Shown: piece after piece, positions 63,925 to 64,000 of the stretch | Position numbering within the stretch: position 1 is the stretch's first letter | How the letters are laid out: each line of letters opens with the position of its first letter | NCBI GenBank assembly: GCA_036852015.1 | Contig: JAANDG010000021.1 | Coordinates: forward strand, 186,001 to 250,000 | Origin: Pelodera strongyloides | Taxonomy: Eukaryota > Nematoda > Chromadorea > Rhabditida > Rhabditidae | Reading direction: 5' to 3' | Length of the DNA: 64,000 bases | Position numbers and translations under genes: made by a program | The notes under the pieces: model-generated | Seen by the model: the letters and a program-made list of their open reading frames with translations, nothing else | Database searches by the model: none | Told to the model about the DNA's origin: nothing

Positions 63925-64000
63925 ACAAAAGAGGAAATATGAATATGAATCAACAATATAAATAAATGTAACGTACAAGAGCCGACAAACAACGGCACGT

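Overview
This is a eukaryotic, intron-rich, AT-rich window. I think it comes from a nematode with a large, repeat-loaded genome. The evidence is: several interstitial (TTAGGC)n tracts, which is the nematode telomere unit; DJ-1 proteins closest in wording to the worm type (for example EAIITxDVLRRGG and GGQPGS); and genes whose first codon lies just behind a 3' splice site, as in SL trans-splicing. I cannot name the species.

Four genes are reconstructed completely by joining exons with consistent GT/AG sites and reading phase. (1) An SLC4A11-type borate/proton/bicarbonate-family transporter on the + strand has 21 common exons (33771-47266) and at least two alternative first exons (29297 and 31871). 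Further candidate 5' exons at 1416, 3057, 7947 and 9660 are phase-compatible, so the gene may span nearly 46 kb. (2) A hyaluronidase (GH56) with a C-terminal EGF-like module lies on the + strand (49933-55290, 11 exons, 437 aa). (3) Two tandem DJ-1/PARK7 paralogues of four exons each lie on the - strand (56046-57542 and 59059-60944). (4) Mitochondrial ribosomal protein L41 lies on the - strand (61529-63747, five exons, 190 aa). The genes share no obvious pathway and their spacing does not suggest an operon.

The first 29 kb and most introns are dominated by short inverted-repeat DNA elements flanked by TTAA (piggyBac-like target site). There are at least ten families (called A to L here), often abutting and sharing a single TTAA. 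One nested case preserves its own empty site. There is also a 2.7-kb element with 170-bp inverted ends, tRNA-derived repeats, tandem duplications and CT/GA, TA and CA microsatellites.

The most unusual pattern is that at least six exon-intron junctions are accompanied by a short tandem duplicate of the junction itself, meaning the exon end plus its splice site. They occur in the SLC4A11 gene, its candidate 5' exon and the hyaluronidase gene. A second pattern is a hub of alternative first exons that all end in phase 1 with a G and can all join the same downstream exon.
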